A stretch of 64,000 nucleotides of DNA from an uncultured Sphingomonadaceae bacterium (GCA_947493195.1 CANLQG010000007.1:62001-126000); one strand, 5' to 3'; positions 36,156-44,676 are shown, counted from the first letter of the stretch. Made by a program: numbers and translations. The notes: generated from the sequence alone by a model not told the origin.

Positions 36156-36254
36156 CGGGGATTGCGCGTCACTGCCCGATTTCTCCCGGCTTGAGAACCC
36201 ATTTGCTCAAGCGCGACTCATGGCCGGACTTGAGTCAAACGACACTTCTCCCCA

Positions 36255-36294
36255 CTATCCCCAGCCTGTCCAGAAACAGGCCCGCCTGTCCACG
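36255..36294 (+). promoter_or_regulatory. Cluster of weak DnaA-like sites
   Basis: CTATCCCCA, CTGTCCAGA and CTGTCCACG start at 36255, 36266 and 36286, spaced 11 and 20 bp, that is on roughly the same helix face. Each has two or more mismatches to TTATCCACA, as do the weak boxes known from Caulobacter. Confidence 0.4.
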
Positions 36295-36379
36295 AGTGGC
36301 CTGATGAAACCGGTTTGGATCCGGGGCTAACTTGACCAACAGCTTGTCCCCCAATCGCTCCCGTGGTTTATGAGCCTAG

Positions 36380-36388
36380 ATATCCACA
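36380..36388 (+). promoter_or_regulatory. DnaA-box-like site overlapping the ppsR start codon
   Basis: ATATCCACA, one mismatch from TTATCCACA, ends on the first base of the ATG at 36388. If real, DnaA bound here would block ppsR translation start or transcription. Confidence 0.45.
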
Positions 36389-37242
36389 TGGCCTCACTGC
36401 ACCTTCACCTCCTGTCCGATTCCACCGGCGAGACGCTGGAAATGCTGGCCAAGGCCGCACTGGCGCAGTTCGGCGATGCCGACGTGCAGCGACATTTCTG
36501 GCCGATGGTTCGCTCGGTCCAGCATCTTGAACGGATCGTGACAGATCTCAAGGCCAACCCCGGCCTTGTCCTCTATACGCTCAGCAACGAGGCGACCCGC
36601 GACCGGCTGGAGGAATTCTGCCGCCAGGAAGCCCTTCCCCATGTCGCCGCGCTCGACCCTGTGGTGGAAGCGCTGGAGGAACGGCTGGGGCAGGAAGCGC
36701 ATGGCCGCCCCGGCGGCAAGAACAAGATGGACGAGGCCTATTTCAAGCGTGTCGATGCCATCCAGTTCACGATCGCACACGACGACGGTATCTCGTGGGA
36801 AAATTGGGAGCAGGCCGACATGGTGCTGGCAGGTGTCTCGCGCACGTCGAAGACGCCGACAAGCATCTACCTGGCCAATCGCGGGTTCAAGGTCGCCAAT
36901 ATCCCGCTGGTCGTGGAAAGCCCCCCGCCGGACCTGCTGTTCAAGCTGAAGAACCCGATGGTCGTCGGCCTGACCACGGCGCCGACCCGGCTCATCCAGA
37001 TACGCCGCAACCGCCTGCTGTCGCTGAACGAGAAGACCGAGACGTCCTACGTTGACGAGGAGAACGTCAACAAGGAGGTCGCCTTTGCTCGCCGCATGTT
37101 CGCAGACAATGGCTGGGCAGTGATCGACGTGACGCGCCGTTCCATCGAGGAGACCGCGGCCGCGATCATCAAGCTCTATCAGGAGCGTGAAGCCCGCCGG
37201 GACGACAACCGCGCGCCGCAGGCCGGCACGAAACCGATATGA
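36388..37242 (+). CDS. ppsR: Pyruvate,water dikinase / PEP synthase regulatory protein (kinase-pyrophosphorylase, DUF299)
   Basis: This bifunctional ADP-dependent kinase and phosphate-dependent phosphorylase inactivates and reactivates PEP synthase (or pyruvate-phosphate dikinase). The 284-residue protein starts [20 protein letters not shown] and has the P-loop-like [18 protein letters not shown] and [11 protein letters not shown]. The ATG at 36370 would add 6 residues; neither ATG has a clear Shine-Dalgarno sequence. It is the right neighbour of the origin, and maf overlaps its stop by 4 bp. Confidence 0.92.
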   Translation: MASLHLHLLSDSTGETLEMLAKAALAQFGDADVQRHFWPMVRSVQHLERIVTDLKANPGLVLYTLSNEATRDRLEEFCRQEALPHVAALDPVVEALEERLGQEAHGRPGGKNKMDEAYFKRVDAIQFTIAHDDGISWENWEQADMVLAGVSRTSKTPTSIYLANRGFKVANIPLVVESPPPDLLFKLKNPMVVGLTTAPTRLIQIRRNRLLSLNEKTETSYVDEENVNKEVAFARRMFADNGWAVIDVTRRSIEETAAAIIKLYQEREARRDDNRAPQAGTKPI

Positions 37243-37817
37243 TCGTGCTCGCATCGAAATCCGCGTCGCGCCGCGCGATGCTGGAGGCTGCCGGCGTGGC
37301 GTTCGAGGCGCAGGCGGCAGACCTTGACGAGCGCGCGCTCGAAGCGCGGCTGGACCGTGCGGCCCCGGCAGATATTGCGCTGGCGCTGGCAGAGGCAAAG
37401 GCGCTGGCAATTGCGGAACCAGAACGTCCCGTGCTCGGCAGCGATTCGCTCGTGGTGGTGGACGCCAGGCGTTTCGACAAACCGGCCAGCCGCGACGAAG
37501 CTGCCGCGCACCTGGCGTTCTTTTCCGGCAGGACGATGCACCTGCACTCGGCCGCGGCCATCGCCCGCGTCGGCGAGGTAATCTGGCGTCATGCATCTGT
37601 CGCACGCCTGCAGGTTCGAGAGCTGTCGCCAGCCTTCATCGAAAGTTATCTCGACGCAGAGTGGCCCGAAGTCGGTCATTGCGTCGGCGTGTTTCGTATA
37701 GAGGCGCTGGGTGCGCAGTTGTTCGAACACATCGAGGGGGACCAGTTCACCGTTCTGGGCATGCCTTTGTTATCGGTGCTGGGAGCGCTCCGCGATCTGG
37801 GTGAGTTGCCGCGATGA
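37239..37817 (+). CDS. Maf-like nucleoside triphosphate pyrophosphatase
   Basis: It hydrolyses dTTP/UTP or modified nucleotides to monophosphates, a housecleaning role. The 192-residue protein has the phosphate-binding [16 protein letters not shown], the catalytic [17 protein letters not shown] region (as [10 protein letters not shown]) and the [12 protein letters not shown] segment. Its ATG overlaps the ppsR stop and its stop overlaps aroE (ATGA), so ppsR-maf-aroE-coaE is one tightly coupled unit. Confidence 0.9.
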   Translation: MIVLASKSASRRAMLEAAGVAFEAQAADLDERALEARLDRAAPADIALALAEAKALAIAEPERPVLGSDSLVVVDARRFDKPASRDEAAAHLAFFSGRTMHLHSAAAIARVGEVIWRHASVARLQVRELSPAFIESYLDAEWPEVGHCVGVFRIEALGAQLFEHIEGDQFTVLGMPLLSVLGALRDLGELPR

Positions 37818-38671
37818 ACCGCAAGGCCGAGGTCATCGGCGATCCGATCGCGCAATCGAAATCGCCTGCCATCCATGGCTACTGGATCGACCTGCTGGGT
37901 CTCGATGCGCGCTATGATCGCCAGAGCGTGAAAACCGGCGGTCTGGCGGAGTACTTGGCAGCGCGGAGGGACGACCCGCAATGGGCGGGGTGCAATGTCA
38001 CCATGCCGCACAAGATGGCGATAATGGATAACTGCGACAGGCTCGATCCGCTGGCCACGCGGATCGGGGCGGTGAACACGGTCGTGCGCGAAGGCGATGG
38101 CACACTTACCGGATATAATACCGACGCTGCCGGCTTTCTCGAACCTCTGGGGCAGGATCTTGCAAGTTCTCACTATTTCCGCATGGCGCGGGTACTGGGC
38201 ACCGGCGGTGCGGCGCGGGCAATAGTGGCTGGACTGCTGGACCACGGCATCACCGTCGTGCTGGCGGGGCGGGACCCGGCCAAGGCGCAGGCCATCCTCG
38301 ATGAACTGGCGCCAGGCCAGCAGCACCACGCCGTTCCGCTCGATCACTTTGCCGAGCCAACCGACTTTGCATTCGATGACCGCGAAGGATGTTTCGACCT
38401 GGTGGTAAACGCCAGCCCGCTGGGAATGCGCGGCCAGCCGCCGCTGGCATTCGATTTCAGCCATGTGCCACCCGGCAGCGTGGTCTACGACATCGTCACT
38501 GCCCCGCTGGAAACCCCGCTGATCGAGGAAGCGCGGGGCCGGGGTTTTCGCGCGGTTGACGGTTTATCCATGCTTATCGGGCAGGCTGCAGTCGCTTTCG
38601 AGAAGTTCTTCGGCGTAGCCCCGCCGCGTGGGGATGGGGACGCGCAGTTACGCAGGATGCTGACCCAGTGA
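37814..38671 (+). CDS. aroE: Shikimate dehydrogenase
   Basis: It reduces 3-dehydroshikimate with NADPH in the shikimate pathway. The 285-residue protein has [18 protein letters not shown] (shikimate binding), the catalytic Lys in [10 protein letters not shown], and RIGAVNTVV and [13 protein letters not shown] for the cofactor. It overlaps maf and coaE by 4 bp each. Confidence 0.95.
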   Translation: MNRKAEVIGDPIAQSKSPAIHGYWIDLLGLDARYDRQSVKTGGLAEYLAARRDDPQWAGCNVTMPHKMAIMDNCDRLDPLATRIGAVNTVVREGDGTLTGYNTDAAGFLEPLGQDLASSHYFRMARVLGTGGAARAIVAGLLDHGITVVLAGRDPAKAQAILDELAPGQQHHAVPLDHFAEPTDFAFDDREGCFDLVVNASPLGMRGQPPLAFDFSHVPPGSVVYDIVTAPLETPLIEEARGRGFRAVDGLSMLIGQAAVAFEKFFGVAPPRGDGDAQLRRMLTQ

Positions 38672-39276
38672 CGCAGCAACGACCGCATATCATCGGCCTC
38701 ACCGGCTCCATCGGCATGGGCAAGAGCACGGTCGCGAAAATGTTTGTCGACGCCGGGGTGCCGGTGTTCGACGCCGACGCGGAAGTGCGCCGCATGCAGG
38801 GGCCCGGCGGCACGCTCTTGCCGGAAATCGAGGCCGCCTTTCCCGGCAGCACCGGCGAGGAGGGTGTCCTGCGTGAAAAGCTGGGGGCGATCGTCTTTGC
38901 CGATGCCGATGCCCTCGCCCGGCTGGAAACGCTCGTCCATCCCGCGGTCGCACGCCTGCGCGAACAGTTCCTTGAAACCCATGGCGACAAGCCCCTGGTG
39001 CTGTTCGACATCCCATTGCTGTTCGAAAAAGGCGGTGCGGCCTTTGTCGATACCGTCGTTGTCGTTTCCGCGACGCCTGAACAGCAACGCGACAGGGTGC
39101 TGGCACGCAAAGGCATGACGCCCGAGAAATTTTCCGACATTCTCGCCATCCAGCTGCCCGATGCGGACAAGCGCGCGCGCGCCGACCACGTGATCGACAC
39201 CGGCACAACGCTAGAGGAAACGGCGGCGCAGGTGCAGGCACTGGTGGACAAGCTGAAAGCCGACTTGCGCCGCTGA
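38668..39276 (+). CDS. coaE: Dephospho-CoA kinase
   Basis: It catalyses the last step of CoA synthesis. The P-loop is IIGLTGSIGMGKSTVAKMF, and the protein continues with VPVFDADAEVRRMQGPGG. It has 202 residues and a GTG start that overlaps the aroE stop (GTGA). The gene order aroE-coaE-dnaQ to the right of the origin is conserved in many alphaproteobacteria. Confidence 0.95.
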   Translation: MTQQRPHIIGLTGSIGMGKSTVAKMFVDAGVPVFDADAEVRRMQGPGGTLLPEIEAAFPGSTGEEGVLREKLGAIVFADADALARLETLVHPAVARLREQFLETHGDKPLVLFDIPLLFEKGGAAFVDTVVVVSATPEQQRDRVLARKGMTPEKFSDILAIQLPDADKRARADHVIDTGTTLEETAAQVQALVDKLKADLRR

Positions 39277-39300
39277 GCCCTGCCGCGCGATATAGGCACC

Positions 39301-39987
39301 ATGCGGGAAATCATCTTCGACACCGAAACCACGGGCCTTGACCCCAACACCGGCGATCGGATGGTGGAGATCGGCTGTATCGAGATGGTCAACCGCGTCG
39401 CCACCGGGCGCACGTTCCACGAATATTTCAATCCCGACCGCGACATGCCGATGGAGGCAGAGCGCGTGCACGGCCTTTCCGCCAGTTTCCTGTCGGACAA
39501 GCCGCGCTTTGCCGAAAAGGTTGCGGCCTTGCTGGAATTCATCGGCGATTCGCCGCTGGTGGCGCACAACGCGCAGTTCGACTTCGGCTTCCTCAATTTC
39601 GAGCTGGGGCAATGCGGCCAGGTCGCCATCGGGAATGACCGGATGGTGGATACGCTGGTGCTGGCGCGCCGCCGCCACCCCGGTGCCAAGCACTCGCTGG
39701 ACGCGCTGTGTTCACGGTATGGAGTCGATCGCAGTCATCGCACCTTGCATGGTGCACTGCTCGACGCAGAATTGCTGGCGCAGGTTTATGTCGAACTCAC
39801 CGGCGGGCGTCAGATCGGGCTGCAGTTGGCGGTGGACAACACCGATACGCAGACCGCGGTGCAGACACGTTTTGTCCCGAAAACAGGCGAGTACCGTGCA
39901 CCGCGGGCCCATGCTGCCACGGTGGAAGAGTTGTCGAGGCACAAAGCCTTTCTTGAATCGTTGGAATCTCCCCTCTGGACCTCATGA
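39301..39987 (+). CDS. dnaQ: DNA polymerase III epsilon subunit (3'-5' proofreading exonuclease)
   Basis: This is the proofreading subunit of the replicative polymerase. The DEDDh residues are visible: FDTETTGLDPNTGDRMVEIG (exo I), LVAHNAQFDFGFLN (exo II) and HGALLDAELLAQVYVELTGG (exo III). The 228-residue length is typical. It lies 2.9 kb from the predicted origin. Confidence 0.97.
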   Translation: MREIIFDTETTGLDPNTGDRMVEIGCIEMVNRVATGRTFHEYFNPDRDMPMEAERVHGLSASFLSDKPRFAEKVAALLEFIGDSPLVAHNAQFDFGFLNFELGQCGQVAIGNDRMVDTLVLARRRHPGAKHSLDALCSRYGVDRSHRTLHGALLDAELLAQVYVELTGGRQIGLQLAVDNTDTQTAVQTRFVPKTGEYRAPRAHAATVEELSRHKAFLESLESPLWTS

Positions 39988-40007
39988 GACTTAGGTCCCA
40001 CATGAGG
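39977..40007 (+). promoter_or_regulatory. Overlapping, mutually exclusive hairpins in the dnaQ-hpf gap
   Basis: GGACCT (39977-39982) can pair with AGGTCC (39993-39998). CCTCATG (39980-39986) can pair with CATGAGG (40001-40007). The 5' arms overlap, so only one hairpin can form at a time. They sit across the dnaQ stop and 36 bp before the hpf start. Confidence 0.5.
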
Positions 40008-40042
40008 GATTGAGCGAACGATTTTAGAAGGAGCAAAGCCCC

Positions 40043-40612
40043 ATGGATATTCGCGTGTCTGGACATCAGGTCGATACAGGTACCGCACTGCAGGAGCACG
40101 CTTCCGAGCGTCTCGAGAACATTGTCGACAAGCATTTCAGCCGCGCGCTTTCATCCACGGTCACCTTCGGCAAGGCCCCTGCCAGCGGCTTTGCAGCCGA
40201 CATCGTGCTGCACGTGAACCACGGCCTGATCCTGAAAAGCCACGGCCAGGCGCAGGATGCGCACCTCGCCTTTGACCAGGCGGCAGAAAAGATCGAGAAG
40301 CAGCTGCGCCGCTACAAGCGCCGGCTGAAGAATCGTCATGAGCAGGTTGCCCATGCGGCGAAGGAAGAAGAAGCGGCCTACACCATCTTCGCCTCCGAAG
40401 AGCCCGCAACCGAGGAAGAGGCTGGCGAGGAATCTCCGCCGATCATCGCCGAAACCCGTATCGACGTGCCCGAAGTCAGCGTTTCGGACGCCGTGATGCT
40501 GCTCGACCTGCGCCATACGAATGCCCTGTTCTTCAAAAACGCTGGCACCGGGCGGCATAATATGGTCTATCGCCGCGAAGACGGGTCGATCGGGTGGGTC
40601 GAACCGTCCTGA
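40043..40612 (+). CDS. hpf: Long-form ribosome hibernation promoting factor HPF (RaiA family)
   Basis: It dimerises 70S ribosomes into inactive 100S particles in stationary phase. The 189-residue protein has the N-terminal RaiA/HPF domain (MDIRVSGHQVDTGTALQEHASERLENIV) and the C-terminal dimerisation domain (VMLLDLRHTNALFFKNAGTGRHNMVYRR, abbreviated here as VMLLDLRHTNALFF), the latter making it the long form. AGAAGGAG lies 8-10 bp before the ATG. ptsN follows, the common hpf-ptsN order. Confidence 0.95.
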   Translation: MDIRVSGHQVDTGTALQEHASERLENIVDKHFSRALSSTVTFGKAPASGFAADIVLHVNHGLILKSHGQAQDAHLAFDQAAEKIEKQLRRYKRRLKNRHEQVAHAAKEEEAAYTIFASEEPATEEEAGEESPPIIAETRIDVPEVSVSDAVMLLDLRHTNALFFKNAGTGRHNMVYRREDGSIGWVEPS

Positions 40613-40688
40613 TCGCCACTAGCGTCCGGAGCCATATTGGGGCGACGCGCCAGCGATCTTTCTAGGGAGAGGTGTTTTTGACACCGGA

Positions 40689-40710
40689 CAGTGCGCGTGG
40701 CCGCGCACTG
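40689..40710 (+). repeat. Strong hairpin between hpf and ptsN
   Basis: CAGTGCGCG and CGCGCACTG form a perfect 9-bp stem with a 4-nt loop (TGGC). There is no T-tract. The sequence lies 37 bp before the ptsN ATG and 77 bp after the hpf stop. Confidence 0.6.
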
Positions 40711-40746
40711 CCCCTCGGACGGAACCAATTTGAGTTTTTCAGTACC

Positions 40747-41208
40747 ATGGATTCGATTTTCTTGATGAAACCGGAATCGGTCTGCGTGACGCAGGCCGAC
40801 AGCAAGGATGGCATCCTGCGTCAGCTTGCCGAACTGTTTGCCGGGGCATTCTCGCTCGATGCGGACCAGGTTCTCGAGCACCTAGAGGAGCGCGAGAAGC
40901 TGGGCAGCACCGGTTTCGGTCGGGGCGTGGCCATCCCCCATGCCCGCATGCCCGATCTGGGCCGTCCCGTTGCCGCCCTGCTCAAACTGCAACGTCCGGT
41001 TGAATTCAACGCCGCCGATGGGCTGCCTGTCGATCTCGTCTTCGGCTTGCTCTCCCCTGCCAACAGCGGGGCAACCCATCTGCACGCCCTGGCCGCGATT
41101 TCGCGGCTGGTGCGCGACGAGGGTGTGCATGACGCGCTGAGCGATGCGCCCGATTCCGAGGCCCTCTACGGCGTACTGACCAATGTGACGGATCGTGACG
41201 TCGCCTGA
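40747..41208 (+). CDS. ptsN: PTS IIA-like nitrogen regulatory protein
   Basis: This phosphorylatable regulator of the nitrogen PTS has the phosphorylation site His in GFGRGVAIPHARMP and the EIIA-type HLEEREKLGSTGF. The ATG at 40747 (MDSIFLMKPESV) gives 153 residues. A GTG at 40672 and TTG at 40678 would lengthen the protein through a hairpin region and are less likely, despite AGGGAGAG before them. The thioesterase gene starts inside its 3' end. Confidence 0.88.
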   Translation: MDSIFLMKPESVCVTQADSKDGILRQLAELFAGAFSLDADQVLEHLEEREKLGSTGFGRGVAIPHARMPDLGRPVAALLKLQRPVEFNAADGLPVDLVFGLLSPANSGATHLHALAAISRLVRDEGVHDALSDAPDSEALYGVLTNVTDRDVA

Positions 41209-41668
41209 GGCTGCTGACAGGGGCGGCGCTGCCCGGCATTTCCGCGCGCTGGAAAATCTCTACGCCGCAGCCCCGGTGAATGCATTGTTTCGCTCGCATC
41301 TCGACATCCTCGAGGCGGGCCGTGCGCGCATCACCTTCATCGCCGACGAGAGATATTTCCACGCGGCCGGCGCCACTCACGGAACGCTCTATTTCAAGAT
41401 GCTGGACGATGCGGCGTTCTACGCCGCCAATTCGCTGGTATCGGACCGTTTCCTGCTCACTACCGGCTTCAACCTGCATTTCACCAAGCCCCTGCGCACA
41501 GGCAAGGTCATAGCCGAAGGCAAGTGGATCAGCGGAAAGCGGCGGGTGTTCATTGCCGAAGCGCACCTTATGGACGACGAGGGCGACGAGATCGGCCGCG
41601 GGACGGGCACGTTCATGCGCTCGCACATCGCCCTTTCAGGTCTCGATGGTTATCGCCAGCCCGAGTGA
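41195..41668 (+). CDS. Acyl-CoA thioesterase, PaaI / hotdog-fold family
   Basis: The 157-residue hotdog-fold protein has HAAGATHGTLYFKMLDDAAFYAAN (truncated here to ATHGTLYFKMLDDAAFYAAN), matching the PaaI-type thioesterase signature with the His and the acidic residue on the long helix. It hydrolyses acyl-CoA, substrate unknown. The start is GTG at 41195, 14 bp inside ptsN. The upstream open frame is shadow sequence. Confidence 0.8.
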   Translation: MTSPEAADRGGAARHFRALENLYAAAPVNALFRSHLDILEAGRARITFIADERYFHAAGATHGTLYFKMLDDAAFYAANSLVSDRFLLTTGFNLHFTKPLRTGKVIAEGKWISGKRRVFIAEAHLMDDEGDEIGRGTGTFMRSHIALSGLDGYRQPE

Positions 41669-41675
41669 CCGCGGA

Positions 41676-42017
41676 ATGGATGATCGTATCCCCGCCCACC
41701 TCGAGGTGACCGGCCTGATCCGCGCTGTGGAGGGCGCTGGCGGTTTCGGAATGGTGCTTTCCAAGGGTGAGCGCACGGCAGGAACGCTGATGGTAATCTG
41801 TTGCAATCGCGCCACTCCGGCGCGGGCCTACGAGCGGATGCCACAGCTCGACGGAACGCGGAAATGGGTGCTCTCGAAAGAGCAAGACCCTGAAAATCCT
41901 TATGATTTTTCGGAATGGTATCAACGCCGCGGTGCGCAGGACGACGATCTTTGGGTTGTTGAGCTGGATATCGTGAATGCAGAGCGCTTCATCGATGTTG
42001 CACTGCACAACGGTTGA
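41676..42017 (+). CDS. DUF1491 family protein
   Basis: The 113-residue protein starts MDDRIPAHLEVTGLIRAVEGAGG and contains GERTAGTLMVICCNR and DDDLWVVELDIVNAERFI, matching the DUF1491 pattern of alphaproteobacteria. No function is known. The ATG at 41676 starts 7 bp after the thioesterase stop. Confidence 0.82.
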   Translation: MDDRIPAHLEVTGLIRAVEGAGGFGMVLSKGERTAGTLMVICCNRATPARAYERMPQLDGTRKWVLSKEQDPENPYDFSEWYQRRGAQDDDLWVVELDIVNAERFIDVALHNG

Positions 42018-42222
42018 CATCTGACGTTCGCGGGCTATTTGCCCCGCAGCTTTCCGACAGCGTAGGTTGACTGGCACCGCAATAAGGCGGTGGCTTTCGG
42101 CGCGCAGACGGGGGGATGACCGGCAGGTCCTTCTTGGACGGAGCGCGGACGACAAGCGGTAAGTATCAAACCGCGTCCGCAGGCCTGTATCGTGTCTCTC
42201 ACCGCCGTAAGTAACGGGTTAG

Positions 42223-42888
42223 ATGAAATTTATCAGCAAGCGCACCGGGGCCTTCGCCCTGGCCACGATGATTTTCGCCGCGAGTTTTGGCACCGCTCTG
42301 AATGGTGCCGTCGCCCAGGACGCAGAGCCCGTAGCGCTCGCAACGGTCCAGGCAGAACAGAACAACATCCAGGCGCCGGACGCCGCTCCCCAGGTTCGCT
42401 TCGTAATGAACGAAGTGGTGCAGGAACTGCCCGAGCAGCCGGAAGATCCCGAAATTCAGGCCAGTGATGCCGCATCCTTGCGCGAACTGGTCGGCCACGT
42501 CGACACGAGCGATACGATGTCGCGCGAGATGATGTGCCTTGCCCAAGCGATCTACTTCGAATCGCGTGGCGAGCCGCTGGATGGCCAGCTCGCCGTGGCC
42601 CGCGTGATCATCAACCGGGCCGAAAGCAACGCCTTCCCCGACGATTACTGCTCGGTCGTCACCCAACGCTCGCAATTCTCGTTCGTGCGCGGTGGCCGGA
42701 TACCGGAGCCGAACCGCGGAACCTCCGCATGGACGCGCGCCAAGGCCATCGCCCGCATTGCGCACCGCGAGTTGTGGGAAAGCCCCGCCGACGATGCGCT
42801 GTATTTCCACGCCAGGCATGTCAGCCCTCGCTGGGCCGGTCGTCTTACAGCCCGCGCCACGATCGAGAACCACGTCTTCTATCGCTGA
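42223..42888 (+). CDS. Secreted cell-wall hydrolase, SleB family
   Basis: A Sec signal peptide (MKFISKRTGAFALATMIFAA) with a cleavage near residue 31 (AVAQDA) is followed by a variable acidic linker. The SleB-type hydrolase domain then has CLAQAIYFESRGEPLDGQLA, VARVIINRAES and SVVTQRSQFSF. The glutamate of YFESRG is the likely catalytic residue of this peptidoglycan hydrolase family. The 205-bp gap upstream contains a small hairpin CACCGC-aataag-GCGGTG at 42075-42092. Confidence 0.88.
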   Translation: MKFISKRTGAFALATMIFAASFGTALNGAVAQDAEPVALATVQAEQNNIQAPDAAPQVRFVMNEVVQELPEQPEDPEIQASDAASLRELVGHVDTSDTMSREMMCLAQAIYFESRGEPLDGQLAVARVIINRAESNAFPDDYCSVVTQRSQFSFVRGGRIPEPNRGTSAWTRAKAIARIAHRELWESPADDALYFHARHVSPRWAGRLTARATIENHVFYR

Positions 42889-42898
42889 TCGCGACTTG

Positions 42899-42920
42899 CG
42901 GGCGCGCTTCGGCGCGCTCG
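42899..42920. terminator. Terminator-like UUCG hairpin after the SleB-family gene
   Basis: CGGGCGCGC-TTCG-GCGCGCTCG is a 9-bp stem with a stable UUCG loop between converging genes. It lacks a T-run, so termination is possible but not certain. Confidence 0.4.
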
Positions 42921-42967
42921 TAAGCGCTGGCCTCGCCCTTTAGATGTCTCGCCGTTCGCCGGGCGGG

Positions 42968-43750
42968 CTACTTCAGTTCCACCCAGACCGGCGTATGGTC
43001 GCTGGCCTTTTCGCGGCCGCGGTATTCCTTGTCGACGCCCGCGGCGACCATGCGGTCCGCTGCTTCGGGCGAGAGCAGCAGGTGATCGATGCGAAAGCCG
43101 TGATCGCGCTGCCAGGCCCCCGCCTGGTAATCCCAGTAGGTCCACACGCCGCCGCGTGGGTTGAGTGTGTCGATGGCATCGGTCCAGCCGTCTGCCAGCA
43201 GCCGGGCGTAGGCATCGCGCGACTCGGGTTGCATCAGCGCGTCGCTGGCCATCGCCCTTACCGACCAGACATCCTTGTCCTCCGGAATGACGTTGAAATC
43301 GCCAAGCACCACTGTCGGCTGCTCCAGCGCAGACAGTTCGGCCATGCGGGCGCGCAGCCGCTTCATCCACGCCAGCTTGTAATCGAACTTCGGGCCAGGG
43401 TGCGGATTGCCGTTGGGAAGGTAGAGATTGCACACGCGCACGCCGTTGACGTCTGCTTCCAGATAGCGCGCCTGTTCGCCCTCCCCTTCCTTCGGACCGT
43501 CAATGCCGAGCCCGCGCTTGGTCTCTACCGGCTCGACACCGTCCGCCAGGATGGCGACACCGTTGAAGCTCTTCTGGCCGTGCCAGATCGCCTTGTAGCC
43601 GATGTCCTCGAATTCGGCGGCGGGGAAGCCCTCGTCCTGGGTCTTGATTTCCTGCAGGCAGGCGACCGCAGGCCGGGTTTCTTCCAGCCATTCCTTGAGG
43701 CGCGGCAGGCGCGCCTTGATTCCGTTGATATTGAAGCTGGCGATTTTCAT
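42968..43750 (-). CDS. xthA: Exodeoxyribonuclease III
   Basis: This AP endonuclease and 3' exonuclease acts in base-excision repair. The 260-residue protein starts MKIASFNINGIKARLPRL and has the catalytic elements CLQEIKTQDEGFP, LGDFNVIPEDKD and the C-terminal RIDHLLLSPEA and SDHTPVWVEL. It starts at ATG 43750 rather than the open frame upstream. The ErpA-like gene precedes it by 10 bp. Confidence 0.95.
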   Translation of the reverse strand: MKIASFNINGIKARLPRLKEWLEETRPAVACLQEIKTQDEGFPAAEFEDIGYKAIWHGQKSFNGVAILADGVEPVETKRGLGIDGPKEGEGEQARYLEADVNGVRVCNLYLPNGNPHPGPKFDYKLAWMKRLRARMAELSALEQPTVVLGDFNVIPEDKDVWSVRAMASDALMQPESRDAYARLLADGWTDAIDTLNPRGGVWTYWDYQAGAWQRDHGFRIDHLLLSPEAADRMVAAGVDKEYRGREKASDHTPVWVELK

Positions 43751-43760
43751 CGCCGCAACC

Positions 43761-44090
43761 TTAGATGCCGAACGAACTTCCGCAACCGCAACCTGCCGCA
43801 GCATTCGGGTTTTCCACCCGGAACGCGGCACCGCCCAGCGATTCGACGTAATCGACCGTGCAACCGGCCACGAGATCGAGGCTGACGGGATCGACCACCA
43901 GCTTGACGCCATCGGTCTCGCTCACGGCGTCGTCCGCCTCCGGCGCGTCATCCAGGTCGAACTTGTACTGAAAGCCCGAACAGCCCCCGCCTTCCACCGA
44001 CAGCCGCAGGACGGCAGGTTTGCCTTGCTTTTGCGCGATCAGGCCAACGCGCGAGGCGGCGGCTTCGGTGAGGGTGAGTGAGCTGTTCAT
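43761..44090 (-). CDS. A-type iron-sulfur carrier (ErpA/IscA family)
   Basis: It delivers Fe-S clusters to target proteins. The 109-residue protein has the three conserved cysteines in EGGGCSGFQYKF and AAAGCGCGSSF. The family is clear, but ErpA versus IscA assignment is not certain from sequence alone. It lies just upstream of exodeoxyribonuclease III on the same strand. Confidence 0.92.
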   Translation of the reverse strand: MNSSLTLTEAAASRVGLIAQKQGKPAVLRLSVEGGGCSGFQYKFDLDDAPEADDAVSETDGVKLVVDPVSLDLVAGCTVDYVESLGGAAFRVENPNAAAGCGCGSSFGI

Positions 44091-44133
44091 TCGTGCAATG
44101 TAGTGCGAGCAAGTGCCGCTCTCAAGCGCGCGA

Positions 44134-44562
44134 TCATGCCGTGGTGATGTAATCGCGCATCTGCTGGGCTTCGGCCTCGATAATTTCCATGCGGTGTTTC
44201 ACCAAGTCGCCGATGGAGACGAAGCCGGCCATGCGGCTGCCGTCCATCACCGGCAGGTGGCGGATGCGCCGCCGGGTCATCAGGGAAAGCGCCTTCAGGA
44301 CGCTTGTATCCTGATCGATGGTGATGGCCGGTGATGTCATCACCTCCCCCACAGGACGCTCCAGCACGTCAGCTCCATCGCGGGCGACGCAGTAAAGCAG
44401 ATCGCGTTCGGAGAAAATCCCGGCAATCCCGTCTCCATCCATCACCGGCAGGGCGCCGATGCGCTTGTCCGATAACAGCTTTGCTGCGAGCAGCACCGAA
44501 TCCTGCGGCGTGCACGAAACAATGGTGTGATCGCGATTCGCGATAATCTTCGCTACGGTCAT
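44134..44562 (-). CDS. CBS-pair domain protein
   Basis: The 142-residue protein starts MTVAKIIANRDHTIVSCTP and contains two CBS motifs, KRIGALPVMDGDGIAGIFSERDLL and RRIRHLPVMDGSRMAGFVSIGDLV (each shown in part). Such stand-alone CBS pairs bind adenosyl nucleotides and regulate partners; the partner here is unknown. The gene is divergent from a small membrane protein gene. Confidence 0.88.
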   Translation of the reverse strand: MTVAKIIANRDHTIVSCTPQDSVLLAAKLLSDKRIGALPVMDGDGIAGIFSERDLLYCVARDGADVLERPVGEVMTSPAITIDQDTSVLKALSLMTRRRIRHLPVMDGSRMAGFVSIGDLVKHRMEIIEAEAQQMRDYITTA

Positions 44563-44676
44563 TCGGCCTCTCCTCTGGTCCTGGGCTATCCCGGACTCGT
44601 CGCGATTGTGCCACGAGAGGGCGGGTCTGGGCAAATCGCCGCGCAATCAGCGTTGCCAGACTGGTCCAACACGGGC

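Larger units (their letters stand above)
36086..36387. other. Predicted chromosome replication origin (oriC), 302-bp gap between hemE and ppsR
   Basis: In Caulobacter the origin lies in the equivalent hemE gap. Here the gap holds an AT-only run (AACAATAAATATATATATTAA, 36101-36121) that could be the unwinding element, adjoined by an IHF-like sequence AATCAAACAATAA at 36096. DnaA-box-like 9-mers are TGTGGATTA at 36147-36155 (one mismatch), CTATCCCCA at 36255, CTGTCCAGA at 36266, CTGTCCACG at 36286 and ATATCCACA at 36380-36388 (one mismatch). Transcription diverges on both sides. The short + frame at 36148-36330 shows no protein-like sequence. Inference, not proof. Confidence 0.7.
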
